Below are positions 33,042 through 34,993 of a DNA stretch of 34,993 nucleotides, in pieces. The DNA is from Pseudooctadecabacter sp. (GTDB lineage Bacteria; Pseudomonadota; Alphaproteobacteria; Rhodobacterales; Rhodobacteraceae). How positions within the stretch are numbered: the first letter of the stretch is position 1; each line of letters begins with the position of its first letter. The notes beneath the pieces are model-generated. The model was given only the letters and a program-made list of their open reading frames with translations. It was not told the DNA's origin and searched no databases. Location of the stretch: NCBI RefSeq assembly GCF_020627745.1, contig NZ_JAHDGE010000003.1, positions 128,238 to 163,230 on the forward strand, given 5' to 3'. Position numbers and translations under genes: made by a program.

Positions 33042-33917
33042 CTAGGGGGCAATGAAATTCACCCCCGACATGCGCGCGATCCGGTCAAGATCGTCTTCGT
33101 ATAGGGCCGAGAGACGGGCGACCGTCTCATCTGTCCAGCCGGGGATGTCGATTTCATCCTCGACCTGATCCTCAAGGGCATATCGTTCCAGAAACGCCGC
33201 AATAATGCGCCGTTTTTGCTGCTCGGTCTGGGGCGGGTTCGCCTTGAGATAGGCCACAAAGCGTTTCATCCCGTCGGGTGACATGATGGTGCTGAGCAGA
33301 TCGAAACCGCCGGTGATCTTGGTCAGCGGGTCCACGCCCGCCAGTTCGCGGATCAGCTGTGCCCAGATCAGCGGCGTGTCTTCATTGCACCAGACGGTCA
33401 GGGTCGCAGTGGGCAAAATGGCGCGGATGCGCGCGACCAGATCGGACCAGCGCACCTCGAACGGGCTGATGCCGCGCATGAAATCATCAAAATCCTCGAT
33501 GCCACTGCCGTCATGAATGGCGGGCAGGAAGGTCGCGGGGTTGCGAATCCCCAAACAGATTTCCAATTCGTCTTCTGCAAACAGGCTTGCCAGCCCCAGC
33601 AGCTTTTGTTCGGCCAGTTCATAAAAAATGCGGTTTTCGAAAATCCGCCGCTGGACGCACATGAATTTGGAATGGCTCATCACCAGACGGTTGCATTGTT
33701 CGTCGTCCAGAATGGCGTCGAGCATGATTTCACGCGCATCGGGGGCGGGGGCTGCCCCGTCGAGTGCCTGAATGGTCTCGCGGATCAGGCGCCGGTATTT
33801 GCCGGGGCCCGGCACCTTGACGCCTTGTTTTGCAAAGCTTTCCGCGTTCTTGATCAGGGACTTGAGAAGCCGGTCCTGATCCGTGCAATTTGCGCCGATG
33901 TGAAAGACGATCTGCAT
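33042..33917 (-). CDS. Sulfotransferase-like protein of unknown function
   Basis: This 291-residue cytoplasmic protein begins MQIVFHIGANCTDQDRLLKS, the position where sulfotransferases carry the PAPS-binding HIGxxKTGTTSLQ loop, but the loop residues are not conserved. A middle segment (LVMSHSKFMC, then ELEICLGIRNPATFLPAI) resembles the serine/arginine PAPS 3'-phosphate site and following strand, with RNPATFLPA in place of RRP-type sequence. The C-terminal half is helical and acidic. I therefore suggest a divergent, possibly inactive sulfotransferase fold. It is co-oriented with, and just upstream of, the PhzF-like gene. Confidence 0.6.
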   Translation of the reverse strand: MQIVFHIGANCTDQDRLLKSLIKNAESFAKQGVKVPGPGKYRRLIRETIQALDGAAPAPDAREIMLDAILDDEQCNRLVMSHSKFMCVQRRIFENRIFYELAEQKLLGLASLFAEDELEICLGIRNPATFLPAIHDGSGIEDFDDFMRGISPFEVRWSDLVARIRAILPTATLTVWCNEDTPLIWAQLIRELAGVDPLTKITGGFDLLSTIMSPDGMKRFVAYLKANPPQTEQQKRRIIAAFLERYALEDQVEDEIDIPGWTDETVARLSALYEDDLDRIARMSGVNFIAP

Positions 33918-34021
33918 GTCGCGGGGCCTGTTTGTGAAGTGTTATGAAGTCTTTGGAACACCATAGGCACGATTGCGGAGCGACGAAACCATTTAGCAGC
34001 AAAAACCCGTCGATCTGGGTC

Positions 34022-34049
34022 TTGCGCCCCGCGAAAACGTCGCTTAAAC
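34022..34049 (+). promoter_or_regulatory. Candidate promoter of tRNA-Thr
   Basis: TTGCGC (34022-34027) and TTAAAC (34044-34049) are 16 bases apart, and the tRNA begins 11 bases later, as expected for a stable-RNA promoter. The -10 box lies within GTCG-CTTAAA-CGAC, a small inverted repeat. The remaining gap (33918-34021) shows no feature. Confidence 0.45.
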
Positions 34050-34060
34050 GACATCCCAGT

Positions 34061-34136
34061 GCCCCTATAGCTCAGCTGGTAGAGCAACTGATTTGTAATC
34101 AGTAGGTCCGCGGTTCGAGTCCGTGTGGGGGCACCA
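34061..34136 (+). tRNA. tRNA-Thr (anticodon TGT)
   Basis: The 76-base cloverleaf has acceptor arms GCCCCTA and TGGGGGC, D-arm AGCTCAGCTGGTAGAGCA, anticodon stem ACTGA/TCAGT with loop TTTGTAA (anticodon TGT, reading ACA), and the T-loop sequence GGTTCGAGTCC. The 3' CCA is encoded (34134-34136). The 3' end is followed by integrase-type sequence, so it is the probable attachment site of an integrated element. Confidence 0.97.
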
Positions 34137-34233
34137 TTTATCTTCCAGATTTATTCAATGACATTCGATTGCGCCTTTTCATAAAGGTTTTGCGATAACT
34201 ACTCGTCCGACGTCGTGCAGAGACATTTGATGC

Positions 34234-34284
34234 GATACCCCTAATATGGGGGTGTCTAGTTTCAGTGGGAAAAGTGATACCCCC
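34234..34284. repeat. Arm-type repeats upstream of the integrase remnant
   Basis: GATACCCC (34234-34241), its near-inverse GGGGGTGTC (34248-34256) and GATACCCCC (34276-34284) are three versions of one element. They lie just before the integrase remnant. Such C-run repeats between a tRNA and a P4-like integrase gene are typical of integrase arm-binding sites. Confidence 0.55.
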
Positions 34285-34288
34285 AATC

Positions 34289-34781
34289 ATGCCTTTGTCA
34301 GCTATTCAGGTTCGCGACCTAAAGCATGAAGAAATGGCTATTCAGAGTCTCGGACTTTGATGGGCTGTTTGTCTTGGTAAATCCGAACGGGCCGAAGCTA
34401 TGGCAATGCAGGTATCTGGTGGATTGAAAAGGAGCGTTTGATCTCGATTGGGGTGCATCCAGACGTAAGCTTGGCGCAGGCCCGCAAGGCAAAAGAAGTT
34501 GCGCGCTGTGACGTTGCTGAGGAAATCGACCCCGGCGAGGCCAAGCAAGAAGAGAAGCGGTTCAGGTTGGAGGCAAAGGGGTAGAGTTTCGAAAAGATTG
34601 GCGATGCATTTTTCGCTCAGCTTCGCAAAGAGGGGGGGCGGCGGCGACGCTTTCGAAAAGGGAGTATCACCTCAAGCTGGCCAATCGTGACTTTGGTCGT
34701 AAGCCGATCACGGAAATTACTATATCCATGATCCTCGAAACCCTGAAAACTGCTTTGTGGCTTAACTTATCGTCAGTCTGA
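34289..34781 (+). pseudogene. Tyrosine integrase (P4 type, Arm-DNA-binding N-terminus), frameshifted remnant
   Basis: Four pieces in shifting frames rebuild an integrase N-terminus. MPLSAIQVRDLKHEE starts at 34289. KWLFRVSDFDGLFVLVNPNG then PKLWQCRYLVD continues in the +1 frame (ending in a stop at 34425-34427). EKERLISIGVHPDVSLAQAR and EIDPGEAKQEEK follow from 34426, with a stop at 34582-34584. SFEKIGDAFFAQLRKEGG reaches a seven-G run (34632-34638), after which TLSKREYHLKLANRDFG and RKPITEITISMILETL continue in another frame to a stop at 34779-34781. These match the Arm-binding and core-binding parts of P4-type integrases. The catalytic Arg-His-Arg-Tyr domain is not found. It is inactive. 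Confidence 0.85.
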
Positions 34782-34993
34782 AAATGAACCTGATGGACGT
34801 TGGCAGCTGGTTCTCGACCGCGTCGAAAAGGCCCGAGGGTGCAACTCAGTTTGGCATTCGCCGCGAACACATAGCGATCGAGGACGCGGGTGCAGGGCAC
34901 ACCGGATGACATCCGATATATGAAGCCCTGAATTTGACCACAACAGCCTCCAAAAAATCCCCGACGTTTGAATTTCTCGCTGCGTGTCTGGGG
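34782..34993. other. Unassigned sequence beyond the integrase remnant
   Basis: These 212 bases have no open frame with a recognisable family on either strand. They are probably more decayed element DNA; the window ends before the far boundary. Confidence 0.4.

Noticed and set aside
34667..34912. Minus-strand 81-codon frame in the integrase region
   Set aside because: Overlaps plus-strand integrase homology and has no recognisable features.

Overview
The window looks like chromosomal DNA of a marine alphaproteobacterium of the Rhodobacterales (Roseobacter group). The genus cannot be fixed from sequence alone. The reasons are high GC, dense short-spaced operons, TRAP and branched-chain-type ABC transporters with Tat-type binding proteins, the order NDUFA12 / mlaD-like / DUF2155 / aat / accC / accB, a GapR (DUF2312) protein and a BigR/SqrR-type persulfide sensor.

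Layout. 115-7013: a LuxR-type response regulator and an sCache_2 histidine kinase are divergent from a complete TRAP transporter with a TakP-like binding protein and unusually large DctQ and DctM subunits; a strong terminator closes the operon. 7074-8228: a photolyase/cryptochrome-like FAD protein whose alpha/beta domain lies after, not before, the FAD domain. 8409-12486: clpP, clpX, a glyoxalase-fold protein, a RidA protein, an NDUFA12-like protein, an MCE/MlaD protein and a DUF2155 protein. 12450-15696 (minus): aat, accC, accB and an unknown small protein. 15824-23230 (minus): acetyl-CoA synthetase downstream of a full five-gene HAAT-family ABC transporter.

23450-29300 (plus, divergent from the transporter): an XRE regulator of the ScfR/RamB type carrying a HisKA-like helical segment, a receiver-only response regulator, a two-helix membrane protein, an SLC5-STAC histidine kinase of the CrbS/CbrA type, and a FliM/FliN-type SpoA protein. 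I read 15824-29300 as one locus for sensing, importing and activating acetate or related short-chain carboxylates. It is the best candidate here for an undescribed system, because it joins an acetate-type sensor kinase to a CheY-like receiver and a motor-switch homologue. No ligand or interaction can be proved from the DNA.

29297-33917: a DUF442 phosphatase-like protein facing a BigR/SqrR-type ArsR regulator (sulfide response), an enoyl-CoA hydratase fused directly to the C-terminal part of a 3-hydroxyacyl-CoA dehydrogenase without its NAD domain, a small membrane protein, GapR, a PhzF-family protein and a sulfotransferase-like protein. 34061-34993: tRNA-Thr(TGT) followed by arm-type repeats and a frameshifted tyrosine integrase, the eroded edge of an integrated element.
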